From Alnus glutinosa (Eukaryota; Streptophyta; Magnoliopsida; Fagales; Betulaceae): a stretch of 64,000 nt of DNA. The stretch is taken from the NCBI RefSeq assembly GCF_958979055.1, contig NC_084897.1, forward strand, positions 23,835,628 through 23,899,627, in the 5' to 3' direction. Below, piece after piece: positions 42,916 to 54,911 of this stretch. A program made the position numbers and the translations under genes. Below the pieces are notes generated by a model. It made no database searches. It saw only the letters and a list, made by a program, of their open reading frames with translations, and was not told the DNA's origin. Each line of letters begins with the position of its first letter. Positions within the stretch are counted from its first letter, which is position 1.

Positions 42916-45530
42916 GCTGCAGTTGATTTCTTATTGTTAGAACTATGTTAAACATATTATAATATTATAACATAAATAAATAATAATTCCAGAGATCAAG
43001 AATTTTTAGAGATTATAAATACTGTAGAAATCATACTTTTGCTATTGTTGAATCAGATGTATTTTAAAATAATATAAGAAGTGTTATATATCATATTTTA
43101 ATCTTACAACATTTTATAATACTAACGTACTAATCATAACCAAACATTTTTTTTTTAATAAAAAATGATTTAATAGTTAATTGAAAATGCTACTAAAATC
43201 GAAATTAAGGTAGGGCCGGTGGGGGGTGGGGGGCATCCACCAACCCCCACCTCTAAAAAAAAAAATTGTTAAAAACGGTTTTTTAATCTTTAAAGTCGTT
43301 AAAAAAGGTTTTTTTAATATTTAAAGTTGTTAAAAAGAAATTATGCTTTTCTTTTTTCTTTTCTTATTCCCTCCCCCCCCCCCCCCCCCCCCCCTTTTTA
43401 TGCAATTTGGCTCCCCTAGAATTCAATTTTTAGTTTCATTCCAGAATGCCATGTCATTATTGTGAGATAAAATATAATTCATAACATTACTCAAAAAAAA
43501 AAAAAAAAAATATAAGCTTTTGTGTATGGAAATGAGGGGGACCTAGCATGTATGTAGAAAATGGAGTTCACCCATCACAAACTCCTCCTAACTTAATAGA
43601 GTTACAAGCCTACATACAATATGGCACATCCTGTAGGAATCTAATTCCTATTCAGCTGAAGTGTATAAAGCTTATAAATCGCTCAACAACATTTGGGCAT
43701 TTCCTTATAGGACCAAAACCCACAATCAATGTAAATACAATAAAGAAAATATTATATCATTGATCAGATGACCACCTTCAAACGACGAACACCTACAAAT
43801 GAGTAAAGATAAATAAGGGACTTGCTAACGGGGAACCCTTTTATGCTTCAGGTAGCAAAGAGAACTGTATATCGCTAGAGTTTTTTTTTGCTAAAATTTT
43901 ATACATGAGAATGGATGTTCCTGAAATAATCATATTACTTTCATTTATATAAAGCGTTCACGAATTGGTTATTGCCTTAACTAGATTCCACATTGAATTT
44001 TTCATTTCCTAACAAGTTACAACAACCTTATGTTGTTACCATGCACTACAATAATAAATAATATGAAATCGAAAAAGAAAAAATAAGAGAAAAGAAATAC
44101 ACAAATTTAACGTGGATTAACAATTTGTCTACGTCCACAAAAGTGCAGTTATATTCAATAACATACGTTAGGGTTACATCATTACATATTTATTGGTACT
44201 CTCGTATTATTCTCTATGACCAAAAAAAATTATGAACAACTTATTCCAACACCTTAGTTAGATTATGTGAAGCAGTCTGAACTTCAGATGAATCATATGA
44301 GGACATAGTCGAATTTGAAGAGAGAGAGAGAGAGTGTAGCATCAAAGCAAAACCGTTATGAACATATTTTATAATTAAAGTTTATCATCGTGTTTTTTTT
44401 TTTTTTAATATTTATCAATTACCTTCGTATTACAGTGATGAATATGGAATCCAACGCACAACATAATCATTGTATAAAGTTGTCAGTATTATTATATATA
44501 TATATATATATACTTTTTTTTTTACCCGTTGATTTTATTGGAGGTAGATGGAGGGTGTCGTGAAAATGCTTTTCTTTTTTCTAATATACAGAAGGGAGTG
44601 GCCTCAATGATTAATGTGTTATCATTTTAAAATGCATATATTTTTATTTTTATTTTTATAGCTAGCAGGCTTTTTAGTTTTTACACAAATTTTTTAATAA
44701 AAAAAAAAATGTACTTTTTATATGTTAAAAAATATATGATAATTTTATAAACCGAATTAAAAAAACTTTATAAAAACTAATATGCATTGGATACGGTCTA
44801 CTAAGACTGACAGCTATGATTGGCATCTCTAATGCGAAAACCAATAATGCTACGATTAGAAATAATAGGAGGGATGTTGGGAACATAATGATAGCGATTA
44901 GCGGGGAGGCTAAGGTACATCTAACGGAACTGCCATTAGGGTTAGTGCACTCTAAACGACCGACAAAAGCTTGTGATACTAATGGACAAATATTGTTGTC
45001 AATCTTTTAGAAACATTTTAGTAACAGCTTTCCAATCCAGCCATTTGGGATCGATAGAACAAATTATTATGCTTCTCTCTCTAGCTTTTTTTTAGAGAGA
45101 AATGGGTCAGAATTTTATACAATTTTTTTAAAAAATTATGCTTTCAAATTATGTGAATTTTTGCGTTTTTTTTTTTTTTTACATTGAACGTTATAAAAAA
45201 TGTTACATATTAAAGATATGACATATTATCGAGAGAACCAAACAAAAATAATTCATTCCAAAAAGGCTTTTACATCACTTTTGAAAAGACGCGTCTTTTT
45301 TATTAAGTCAAAACATAATTTTTGGTTAAACTTATATACGACATAAAATGTAAGAACCTAATAAAAATATACTCAATTCTCATTGTTAACATGTCACATT
45401 TTGAATATGAAACATTATCATGGCGTTCGATGTAAGAAGCCACCTAATTCACATAATTTTAAAATCTACGATTTTAAATAAATTATAAGGGATTCTGATC
45501 TTATTCGAGAGAAATTCTCTCATCTTAATT
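42915..45530. other. Intergenic AT-rich sequence with C-run
   Basis: 43,373-43,394 is an uninterrupted run of C. 43,205-43,260 has a G/C-rich patch (GGCCGGTGGGGGG). 44,490-44,512 is (TA)n. 44,800-45,010 is a less AT-rich island with an open frame of 64 codons that I do not recognise. No gene can be supported. Confidence 0.5.
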
Positions 45531-45534
45531 CCTC

Positions 45535-45730
45535 TACGAGAAGATAGGAGATCATGATCCTCTATAATTATTTGTCTGAATTTGAACATGTAATTGTGAG
45601 AAACTACTTATGAGACCCATTTGACCGGATAAGTGGTTGGGCAGTTCAATTTTTATTTAGTCAGGTAAGTCTCATAAGTTAACGCCTGTTTGAATTTTTT
45701 CAAATTTAAATAAATAATTGTAAAAAATCT
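45535..45730. repeat. Dispersed MITE-like repeat, inverted pair
   Basis: Two copies of the 2800-2930 family in opposite orientation, nearly head to head: ..ATCATGATCCTCTATAATTAT..AATTGTGAGAAACTACTTATGAGACCCAT.. and then ..TTTTTATTTAGTCAGGTAAGTCTCATAAGTT... The arrangement may be the complete form of the element, with the cluster copies being half-elements. Confidence 0.45.
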
Positions 45731-47600
45731 TAACCCAAAGAGAAACATTCTTTTTCCAAGCAATTCAAGAAAGTGTTTCGCCACTATAACACCCAAATTT
45801 GTTAGGGGTTGATTTTGGATGCCGCAAATGCAATAAATGGGACAACCAAAGCATTTATAACTAAACATAATAAAAGCATATCATAAACTGTAAATGCAAC
45901 AAAGAGTTTCTTTTTCTCCTATGCCCTTAGGCCTTAGCCCATAGCCACTTGTTGAAATTTAAATGCAAGTAAAACAAAAACATAAATACAATGTAAATAA
46001 ATCCTATTCATCTACTCGTTTGTCTCTTCTACACCTGAAAAAGGAAAACAAAACGAGTAGAAATATTTCCAACCAATTTAAAATAGGCTGGGTTAAACAT
46101 TTTTCTTATTATATATTTTTTTTGGAAAAATTTCACGAATAATCATTGATATTTCATTATTTTTGTAATTAAGTACTCAAATTTTTTAAAATGTCAATTT
46201 AAATTATCTATCTTTCAATTTTTTTCAATTTCAACTCTATGTTAGAATTTTGAAATTTTATATTAAATCCTATCAAATTTTTCAAAAAATCCATGTTTTT
46301 TTTAAAAAAAATATTAATTTTTCAAAGATTTAAGAATGGGTAATCCTGTTAAATTATAACCAACACCTAAATCTATGCAATTTTTTTTCCTAAAAAATCC
46401 TAAAAAAAAGGTGTATTTTGGAAATTTAGAGAGAATTTAATAAAAAAATTTAACGAATAGTTTTTTTTTTTTTTAATGGGAACTGGAACTTTCATTAATA
46501 AAAAGCCCGAAGGCAAATACATCAATCCGAAGACAAACAACCAGCCTGAAAGCTACAAACGCAAGCCAGTAGGCCGAAATTGAAAAAAAGAGAAAGATGA
46601 ATGCCTAAATTAATACTTTTAAAAGTTTAAGTGCTTAATTGCAAAAGTAATGAAATATAAAGAGTGTGAAATTTTTCCAAACTTCTCCTAACTAGTTTCT
46701 CAATTATAAAGCCTTAAACAACTTAAACGAGCTTATGAACATAACATGCTAGTTTGGGCTTAATTAGCTAATTATAAACATCTCTTAAAGCCCATAACCA
46801 AACTATAACGGATCAAACACACATATCTAAACATGTCTTACAAACTTTCTGGAAGTAACTCAAATCTGTAAATTTTCTCGGGATTTCTTGGAAAAATTCA
46901 CTTCGTTTAAACCTGATCTTTCTTTTAAATACATAGCTATAATTTCAAATGGTTCTTGAACTTTTTGAAGACAATTACATGAAAATTTCGGCCTTGCAAG
47001 GTTCTTCGATTGCCGAATTTCATGCCCATTGATCATATTGTTAAAACAACTTTTCATTATAATACCTATAATTAATTTAGTACTGAAAAACAAGTTTTAT
47101 AAAAAAAAATATAATAGAGGACTCGAACTTAAAGTGTGATTAAAGTTAAACTCATATATTGAATTTATTAAATTAAAAATTATTAAGATTTTAATATCGA
47201 AATAGTAAAAAAAGCATAGGAGTTGGTGACTATTTTACTTTTTATTAATAAAATATTCCTTTAAAAAAAAAAAAAAAACCCAGGAATTTGGTGGCATTGA
47301 GTAAGTCAATTATTGAGGCAAAAAGGACAGATCGACTTCAAAAATTCAGAAACTGCAACTCTGCAAGCCCTAGGGGATGAAGTCAGTGAAGAGAAGATAT
47401 ATTGTTCTGACATGATCAGTGAAAAACTAATAAACTAGCCAGGAAGACAGTTGGAAGGGTAAGAGATCTCTAATTCTCCAAGAACAATCAATGCGTGACA
47501 TGCAATTCCATTCAATTCATAATTTAAAGTTACACACTAGTGTAATCACTAGAATAATAGTCTTCACCAACACTAGCCCCCAAATGAAATAAAATTATAC
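45731..47600. other. Intergenic AT-rich sequence
   Basis: No gene recognised. Contains a probable truncated LINE 3' end (46,456-46,600), described separately, and A/T runs. Confidence 0.5.
46456..46600 (-). mobile_element. Truncated LINE 3' end
   Basis: A T-run on the plus strand (poly-A tail on the minus strand), then AATGGGAACTGGAACTTTCATTAATAAAAAGCCCGAAGGC. This resembles the 3' end of the full LINE at 47,956 (GGGAAACAGAGGCTTCCATTAAAAAAGG) in layout. Only about 130 bp is present; no target duplication confirmed. Confidence 0.4.
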
Positions 47601-47604
47601 TAAC

Positions 47605-47790
47605 CAGGAACGGAGTCAGAAGCTCTTATAGTCAATGACTAGGGACTAAAAAAAAAATTGTTAATAGGGAATCAATAGGTTGAATTTTTATTTTTTACCT
47701 TATAATTTATTTTTCACCTTCTTTTTTTAGAATTGTTGGGGGAGGGGGGCATGGCTTATACCAACCCCCTAAATCTATCCATGATACTAA
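47605..47790. repeat. Short dispersed repeat, inverted relative to 63,420-63,600
   Basis: The plus strand here (ATTGTTAATAGGGAATCAATAGGTTGAATTTTTATTTTTTACC ... GGGGGAGGGGGGCATGGCTTATACC) matches the complement of 63,440-63,575. A small non-autonomous element is likely. Confidence 0.5.
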
Positions 47791-47986
47791 CGCTATGTTT
47801 GGATCATGAAATTTAATATTCCCTCTGACATTTACGTTTTCAGGAATGTGATATTTAAGACTTCTAATTTTTAAGAATGTGACTTTGATTTTTGTTGGCA
47901 TTATCTTCATTTTCATCGGCCTTGCTTTTTTACTCGCTAAATTATATAATTATATATATATATTTTAAGGGAAACAGAGGCTTCCA

Positions 47987-48526
47987 TTAAAAAAGGTCAG
48001 CATTTACAACACACAACAACTCACTGGGACAAGAGTTAAGCCACACACGATTAAACTGTTTGGACAAAGCTAGTTTAGCTAGAATATGAGCAACCATATT
48101 CCCTTCGCGTCTCACATGGGAGACCTTCCAGGAAAACAAAGACCCCAACATCTGCCTTGTCTCGATCAAAAAATGCCCATGAATAGAATCGACTTCCGCC
48201 GGATTGCTTAGAGCCAGGATGATCTCTCGGGCATCACCCTCCAATTCTATCGACTGAAACCCCAGATTACGGCCAAAAAAGACAGCACACCGAGCGCCGA
48301 TGGCTTCCGCAACAACTGCACACCGAGCGCCGATGGCTTCCGCAACAACTGGGTCCTTAATGTAAGGAAAGACATCACACATGGCTACCTTCACGTCTCC
48401 ATGGGAGTCCCTAGCAACAATCCCTATCCCCATAAGTTTTTCCCAACCATCTAGTGCTACGTCCCAATTGATTTTAATACAATTCGGCGCTGGTTTGATC
48501 CATCTGCCATTGGAGGACTGCCCCCC
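47987..48526 (-). pseudogene. LINE RNase H domain (RVT_3 type), cut off from ORF2
   Basis: Continues in the ORF2 frame after the TAA at 48,527-48,529: GGQSSNGRWIKPAPNCIKIN, WDVALDGW, GIGIVARDSHGDVKVA, SIELEGDAREI, and VSHVRREGNMVAHILAKLAL. This is the plant L1 type RNase H domain, normally the C-terminus of ORF2. A 33-bp tandem duplication (48,285-48,317 and 48,318-48,350) repeats VVAEAIGARCA. Without readthrough it would not be made. Confidence 0.8.
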
Positions 48527-51500
48527 TTAATCAGGATGTTCAGCGCGCAATTGAGCATTCCAGAATTCCTCCACCAGGTCAAAGGCTTCTTTAATCAGGA
48601 TGTTCGGAGGCAGAACAACACCCCCAAAAACCACCCTGTTACGCCGGGACCAAATTTTGTGGGCGACCGTGGCGAATCGCTCAAGGTCCTTATCTTCCAG
48701 CTTATCACAAAGAGCGGCAAAGACCCCAAAGAACTCCTCAGCCCCGACAGAACACTTCTGGATGGGTCCCTTACAGGAGCCCCAAACCGCCTGAGCCGAG
48801 CCGCAACTCCACAAAGCATGGCCAACGGATTCTGCCTCGGAGCCGCACATCGGGCATAACTGGTCAGAAACCACTTTCCTCTTGTAGAGGTTATTTTTCG
48901 TAGGTAAAATTTTGTTGCATGCTCTCCATAGAAATAGAAGGATATGACGGGGAAGTTTTAGACTCCAGAGACGCCGCCATAGGTGGGAAGCAGAGTTCAC
49001 CGTAGAAGAACTCCCAGTATCCCTATCTCTTCTCCCCACTTCTAGGTGATAGGCACTACGGACCGAAAATCCTCCATTTTTAGTCCCACTCCATATTAAC
49101 TTGTCCTCATGATACCTAGGATTGATGGGAATGCTACATATCTTTTCCACGGTATCCTCTGAGAAAATTCTTTCTATGAGAGGAATATCCCACCAATTAG
49201 CTTCCCTGTTGATAATATCAGCCACTGTTGCATCTCTTGGAAGCACCCTGACAGGATCAAGAACTTTGTGAGAAATGGCTGGGATCCACTTATCGTCCCA
49301 CAGATTGATACTGTGACCATTCCCCACCCTCCACATTAGCCCCTCCTGGAGAAGGCCCTTTGCCTTCCAGATACTTCTCCAAGCAAAGGATGGCTTCTTC
49401 CCCAAATTGGAAACTAGAAAATCCGAATTAGGGAAATATTTTTCGCGCATAACTCGAGCAGCCAGGGATTCCGGCCTCTTCAGTAACCTCCAGCATTGCT
49501 TAGCTAGCAATGCCGTGTTAAAACAGTCAATGTCTCTGTAGCCCAGTCGCCCAAGATCCTTGCTTCTGCCCATCCTCCTCCAAGCCATCCAAGCTATTTT
49601 ATTGGAATTTTCCTTAAAACTCCACCAGAACTTCCCCATCATGGCATTGATTTCTCTGGTCAAAGCTTTTGGGAGACGAAACACACTCATCGTGTACGTC
49701 GGGATCGCTTGTATGACTGCCTTCAGCAACACCTCCTTCCCAGCATGCGTAAGGAACTTCTCCTTCCAACCATTGAGCTTAGCCCAGATTCTCCCTTTAA
49801 TGAAGTTAAAAGAGGAGACCCTAGACCGCCCGATAAGGGCTAGAAGTCCTAGATACCGTTCAAAACATTGAACCAGCCCCGCACCAGCTCTGGATAGAAT
49901 CTCTTCTTTGGCTTCTGAAGGGGTATTCCTACTAAAGAAGATGGAAGTCTTCTCCTTGTTGATTTTCTGGCCGGAGGCCCGCTCATAGCAATCGAGGATA
50001 GAATCAACTTGACTCCACTCTCTAGGATTAGCTTTACAGAATAGTAAACTATCGTCAGCAAAGAATAGATGGTGTATCCGGGTACCTCCTCTGGAAATCG
50101 GAACGCCTGTAATCCCTCTAACCCTTTCAGCATTGCGAATTAAAGAATTCAGGGCCTCCGCGCAAAGAATGAACAGGTAGGGGGAGAGAGGGTCTCCTTG
50201 CCTCAAGCCTCGCGAGGGAACGATTCTCCCAAAAGGCCTACCATTGATGAGAATGGAGTAGGTAACAGACCGGACACACGCCATTAGGAGATTGATCCAT
50301 CTAGCAGCAAAACCAAGCTTACGGAGCATAGACTCTAGGAAATCCCATTCCAATCTATCATAGGCTTTGCTCATGTCGAGCTTTAAAGCCATGTACCCCT
50401 CATTCCCCAAAACCCTAGTTGCCATGGTGTGGAGGGTCTCAAAGGCAACAAGAACATTGTCAGTAATTAACCAGCCCGAAACAAAGGCGTTTTGCTCCGG
50501 AGAAACAATATGAGGGAGAATAGTCTTCAATCTATTAGCTAGGACCTTGGAAATCAACTTGTAAAGAACGTTGCACAAGCTGATAGGCCTATAATCAGAA
50601 GGCTTAGAAGGGGAGTTCACCTTAGGGATTAGGACAATGTTGGTTGAGTTAATCCCCATGTCCATCTGCCCATCGTTGAGAAAGGATAAAACTGCTTTGC
50701 ACACGTCTCTGCCCACCGTGGGCCAATTCCTTTGATAGAAGGCAGCAGGGAAGCCATCCGGTCCGGGTGCCTTGAGGGGATGCATCTGAAACAAGGCTTT
50801 CTGGACTTCCTCCTCGGAGAAGCTGTGAAGAAGCCGGTTGTTCATGTCATCCGTAACCTTTGTGTCAACCCATCTAGTGCACTCCTCCACCCTGTCAGCC
50901 CCTTGAGAGGTGAACAACTCCTCATAGAAGCTGAGGAAAACCTTACCAATATCTCTATTTTTCCTCCACATTCTGCCCTGCTCGTCTGCGACACTCCTAA
51001 TGCGGTTGATTTTCCTTCTATGTTGAACCCAGGAGTGGTAGAAAGCTGTGTTTCGGTCACCATTCTGAAGCCAATGTTGTTTTGCCCGCTGCTTCCACTT
51101 CATGTCCACAAACTCCAGCAGGTCATCGATCTCCCTTTGCAGAGATCTAATCTGGGTAGCTAAAGCCGGGCATTCGTTGCTTTGGAGAGCAGCCAACTGG
51201 TCGGTTTTCTTCTTTATTACCTCCTCCACCCTCCCAAATTTATGCCCCCCCCACTCCAACAAGGCCCTACGGCAGACCGAGAGTCTTAGCTGAATCCCCT
51301 CAACCGGGGAGGCAACACTAGTGCAACTGTTCCATGCCGAACGAATGATATCCCCACACTCTACATCGTTCAACCAGCTGGCTTCAAGTTTAAAGCCTCT
51401 TCCAGACGTTCCTTGATTCTGATCTCTCCTAAAACTGGTAGAGAAGTTAACCAAAATGGGACTGTGATCAGAGGTTCTCGCTGCCAAGACCACAACAGAA

Positions 51501-52138
51501 AAGGTTGGGAAAATAGAGCACCATTCCGGGTTGGCCACAGCACGGTCAAGCCTCTCCTTCGTAAATGTGCCATCTGTCCTCCGGTTGCTCCAAGTGAATA
51601 GAGAACCGGAAAACCCCAGGTCTCCTAGCCTACAGGCCTCTAAAGCATCCCTGAATCCTGTCAACTGAGACTCCTTCCTAAGATTTGAGCCCTCCTTTTC
51701 CTCCTGCATAACCACCTCGTTAAAATCCCCTGCACAAAGCCAAGGGATCGGATGGTTGGTATTCAGAAACTTAAGCAATTCCCATGAATCAGCCCGCCTA
51801 GCACAGTCCGGGTTACCGTAGAAGCCAGTGAGCTTCCACCAAGGATTATTATTCCCATCCTTTACCACAATATTGATATGGCGTCTGGAATAGTTATACA
51901 CTTCTACCGTAGACTCCGAATTCCACAAAAAGGCCAATCCCCCACTCCTTCCTATCGGATCAACCACAAAGATCCTATCAAAACCAATTTTCATACAAAT
52001 AACCTCCATATACTGTTTGGAGCTAATGGTTTCCATCAGGAAAACAAAAGTGGGCCGTCTCTCCCTCACAATTTGGTGGAGGTCCTGAACTTTCCGGGGG
52101 TGCCCAAGTCCCCGGCAGTTCCAGCTTAGGAGAATCAT
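48527..52138 (-). CDS. LINE ORF2: endonuclease-reverse transcriptase, 1203 aa
   Basis: Enables target-primed reverse transcription of the LINE. Start MILLSWNCRGLG at 52138; its ATG overlaps the ORF1 stop as ATGA. The apurinic-type endonuclease domain (about residues 1-230) shows SWNCRGLG, GDFNEV and SDHSPILV. The reverse transcriptase (about 490-760) shows IVLIPKV, YRPISLCNVLYK, KLDMSKAYDRLEW, SRGLRQGDPLSPYLF and the catalytic FFADDSLLF (about 692). The zf-RVT domain (about 1050-1110) shows LWSLKLPRHILLFLWRACN and CPMCG. It is open over 1203 codons and then stops after AEHPD, upstream of the RNase H segment. The stop region contains a repeat (AACATCCTGATTAA) also found about 60 bp earlier. 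ORF2 looks enzymatically intact for endonuclease and RT. Confidence 0.9.
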   Translation of the reverse strand: MILLSWNCRGLGHPRKVQDLHQIVRERRPTFVFLMETISSKQYMEVICMKIGFDRIFVVDPIGRSGGLAFLWNSESTVEVYNYSRRHINIVVKDGNNNPWWKLTGFYGNPDCARRADSWELLKFLNTNHPIPWLCAGDFNEVVMQEEKEGSNLRKESQLTGFRDALEACRLGDLGFSGSLFTWSNRRTDGTFTKERLDRAVANPEWCSIFPTFSVVVLAARTSDHSPILVNFSTSFRRDQNQGTSGRGFKLEASWLNDVECGDIIRSAWNSCTSVASPVEGIQLRLSVCRRALLEWGGHKFGRVEEVIKKKTDQLAALQSNECPALATQIRSLQREIDDLLEFVDMKWKQRAKQHWLQNGDRNTAFYHSWVQHRRKINRIRSVADEQGRMWRKNRDIGKVFLSFYEELFTSQGADRVEECTRWVDTKVTDDMNNRLLHSFSEEEVQKALFQMHPLKAPGPDGFPAAFYQRNWPTVGRDVCKAVLSFLNDGQMDMGINSTNIVLIPKVNSPSKPSDYRPISLCNVLYKLISKVLANRLKTILPHIVSPEQNAFVSGWLITDNVLVAFETLHTMATRVLGNEGYMALKLDMSKAYDRLEWDFLESMLRKLGFAARWINLLMACVRSVTYSILINGRPFGRIVPSRGLRQGDPLSPYLFILCAEALNSLIRNAERVRGITGVPISRGGTRIHHLFFADDSLLFCKANPREWSQVDSILDCYERASGQKINKEKTSIFFSRNTPSEAKEEILSRAGAGLVQCFERYLGLLALIGRSRVSSFNFIKGRIWAKLNGWKEKFLTHAGKEVLLKAVIQAIPTYTMSVFRLPKALTREINAMMGKFWWSFKENSNKIAWMAWRRMGRSKDLGRLGYRDIDCFNTALLAKQCWRLLKRPESLAARVMREKYFPNSDFLVSNLGKKPSFAWRSIWKAKGLLQEGLMWRVGNGHSINLWDDKWIPAISHKVLDPVRVLPRDATVADIINREANWWDIPLIERIFSEDTVEKICSIPINPRYHEDKLIWSGTKNGGFSVRSAYHLEVGRRDRDTGSSSTVNSASHLWRRLWSLKLPRHILLFLWRACNKILPTKNNLYKRKVVSDQLCPMCGSEAESVGHALWSCGSAQAVWGSCKGPIQKCSVGAEEFFGVFAALCDKLEDKDLERFATVAHKIWSRRNRVVFGGVVLPPNILIKEAFDLVEEFWNAQLRAEHPD

Positions 52139-53690
52139 TGTGGCTGGCGGGGCTGGTGCCCAGCCTCCGCCCAAGCCATGTTAGAAAACGTCTCAGCATC
52201 CAATCTCACCTTTTTTCCCAGCTCAGTGGAGTCATCCCCCCCGCCTAATCTTGCTTGCACCGAGTCTCTTTTTCCCCCCTTCGCTTGGTCTAAGATCAAT
52301 AGGGGGGAACGGATCCTACGTTTCCATCTGCGGGTAGGCCCATCTCCATGCCCATGAATATCCACTCTGTTTTCTTCCATAAAATGACCACTGCCAAACT
52401 CCTGAGGGTCCATCTCTACCCCAGGCCCATCCTCTATAGAGGTATTGCCCAACTTACCTTCAACCGGCCCACTTTTTGGCCCATCTTGATCCGAGCCTCC
52501 CATGAGATCTTCCAGGGGATTAGTCTCAGTTGACTTAACAGTGGCTCCCTCAATGACCGAAGGGTAGTCCGCCTTAGCCAACTGGTCTGGAGTGAGCATT
52601 AACTCCATGAAATCACATCGCCGATTAGGACTCTGAAATTGTCCTGTCTCGGCAGCCTTCGTGTCCCGCACCTCTTTCCCCAAAATTGTCTGCAAGATCT
52701 GCTTTTCATTGTCATTCCCAACGCTGTGTACACTGACAGATTTGTTGGGATCCACGCTTTGATGGACCGGTGTCTCTTCCCTCTTCTCAGCTTGTTGCAA
52801 GTTCGACGCATCATCGTCTCCGCTGTCACCACCCCTCTGATCAGCAACCTCCGGCCGAAAGGGACTACCCATTCTTCCCCTGCCAAGCCACATTCTTCAC
52901 TGTGTAGTCTGCGCCTCCTCTGCTCGGAGCTAGGTTCCCCATAGTTTTGGGGCCTCCTCACCTTTCTGTTTGGGACCCTTATTATCACTGCACTGCGCCT
53001 TATTATGGAAGATACGCCCACAGTTAAAGCAAAAGTGTGGGAGCTTTTCATATCTAAAGTTGACCCAGACCATTTTCCCGTTCAGCCAAAGAGCATGGCC
53101 TCTATCCAGAGGCTTGGTGATGTCTATGTGCACCTTGATCCGTAGACTACTTCCCCTTCATGTCCCTTCTCCAGAGACATCCACCTCCTCAACTATCCCA
53201 ATAGACTCTCCAATCTTATATCCCACTTCTTTATTCATGCAAATGAGAGGAATATCACGAACCTGAATCCAACACGGGGACTTAGAAAAGTCCGTTTGAG
53301 CTGGCGGGGTACTCTCTTCCACTTTTTAAGGATCAGAATATTCCTATCAAACAACCACGGGCAGCCCTTCTGAACTCTCTTTTTGTCTGCTTCTGAGGAG
53401 AACTTTATAAGCCAAAAGTTGTCCTCTAATTCCTTGAAAGCCACTTTTCTTGTTGTTTTCCACAGCCGAGCCATAAAAGCCCTGAAAGCCTCCTTTTGGA
53501 CTCTTCTTTCGGACATTATGCGCCCAATCAGACAACGACCGTTTCTTAGTCTCAGGTTTGCCGTGTCATCTTCTGTGATCACAATGCTCGCCTTCTCACC
53601 CTCCAATAATCTCATACTCTCCCCTAACTTCTCAACTAACTCCTCCATCTCTGACTTGATCAAGACAGGGGTCTTGACCAGGCCCAAGAT
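52135..53690 (-). pseudogene. LINE ORF1 (DUF4283 / zinc knuckle), frameshifted
   Basis: Nucleic-acid-binding ORF1 typical of plant L1s. Likely start is ATG at 53648 (MEELVEKLGES). The DUF4283 part (CLIGRIMSERRVQKEAFRAF, DNFWLIKFSSEADKKRVQKG, PWLFDRNILILKKW) is open to about 53,290. There a frameshift separates it from the next part (HIDITKPLDRGHALWLNGK, then zinc knuckle CFNCGRIFHNKAQC at about 53,030-52,990). A stop after LWGT and another frameshift separate that from the C-terminal acidic/charged tail (52,893-52,135), which ends AGHQPRQPQ. At least two frameshifts or stops. Confidence 0.8.
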
Positions 53691-53837
53691 GACTAGAAAA
53701 ACCTCCTAGCAGCAGGAAGACGCCAAGGACTATCACACTCTCCTCTTGGCTACGCTAGAGAGACCCAGCCCCAAGAGAGAGGACTCTTGACATCTCCATG
53801 TTTTGACCCTTGATGGAAGCAGCTTATATAATTATAT

Positions 53838-54911
53838 GTTATGTTAAAGTATACACACTATCCATTTTATTAATGTGACTAAAAAATAATAATTTTTTTG
53901 TTTTTTTGTTTAGTTTTTATATAATTTTAAGAAGAGTATTTTTGTCATTATGGGACATTGACATTGTTGGGTAATTTAGGGAGAGACATTGACATAATTG
54001 GTAGTTTCAAGACACATTAACAATTATGAATTAGATAGTAATTTCAGTGGATATATATATACTTTTCCCGTGATTTTACGAACTTGAAAATCTAAAATGA
54101 TCCCTGGCCCAAGTTGCATCTAGCAGGTCCATGCAAAGTAAGCCCCACACAGCAGAGCTGCAGATGCTCAATGGCTAGTACTGGGCTGGTTCAACTCCCT
54201 GCACCCACATATTTTAGGCCCAAGGCCCATCCCAGTAACATTTTTTAGTTGCATTTGGGATATGAATCAGAAAATGACCCAAAAAGATATTTTTTTTTGT
54301 TGCCCCTTTTAAAGCTCATTTACACTTTTTAGTACAAAATCAATTAGATCAGCAATTTTTTTTTTTTTTTTTGAAATAATTGGTTATTTAACATGACATC
54401 AGAACGAATATTTTAATTTCAAACTCTGTATTTGTAATTTACCTCCTATTTCAATTAAATATTATACAAGTTAGGTCTTATACATTGAGAAAAAAGTTTG
54501 AGCCGACACATAAACGAAAATGCTAAATTATTAATTAAATAATTAAATTCATTTTTTTATCGACTTAAAATTTTAAGATAAAGATAAAATAGAAAGTTCC
54601 AACCTTTTTCTGTGCTTTCTATAATTGGGGATCAAGAATCTGTTAGCCACTAGCTCATAAATCTGAGAGCAATGTAGATAAACACCACTTCCGGCATTGC
54701 CAATGTTCTCCGACAGTGTTAATTAGGAGCATAAACGTCGCACTGAATAAGTCATATCAGTTAGGCAAAAAGTAGAAAAAAAGGGAATTTCCAACCTCAT
54801 AACCAAATCCGTGGGCTGGAAAGCTTCTGTTACCACATTCATCCAAACTTCACTTTCCACAAATAATTAAACACAAAGAAACCTACTCAATCAGAAATTC
54901 TATATCACAAT
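53838..54911. other. Intergenic, AT-rich
   Basis: No gene seen. 54,357-54,372 is a T-run, and 54,380-54,560 weakly resembles the dispersed family at 63,110-63,390 (TATTTAATTAAA-type blocks). Confidence 0.5.

Larger units (their letters stand above)
47956..53823 (-). mobile_element. L1-type LINE, nearly full length (5.87 kb)
   Basis: Flanked by a perfect 14-bp target duplication TTATATAATTATAT at 47942-47955 and 53824-53837. Minus-strand order is a short 5' UTR, a broken ORF1 (DUF4283 and zinc knuckle), ORF2 (endonuclease, reverse transcriptase, zf-RVT), and an RNase H segment behind one stop codon. The 3' end lacks a long poly-A and ends in (TA)n. One perfect target duplication argues for a fairly recent insertion, but ORF1 is inactivated. 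Confidence 0.9.

Noticed and set aside
44816-45010. 64-codon plus-strand frame
   Set aside because: Less AT-rich than its surroundings but no similarity that I can name; kept only as part of the intergenic description.
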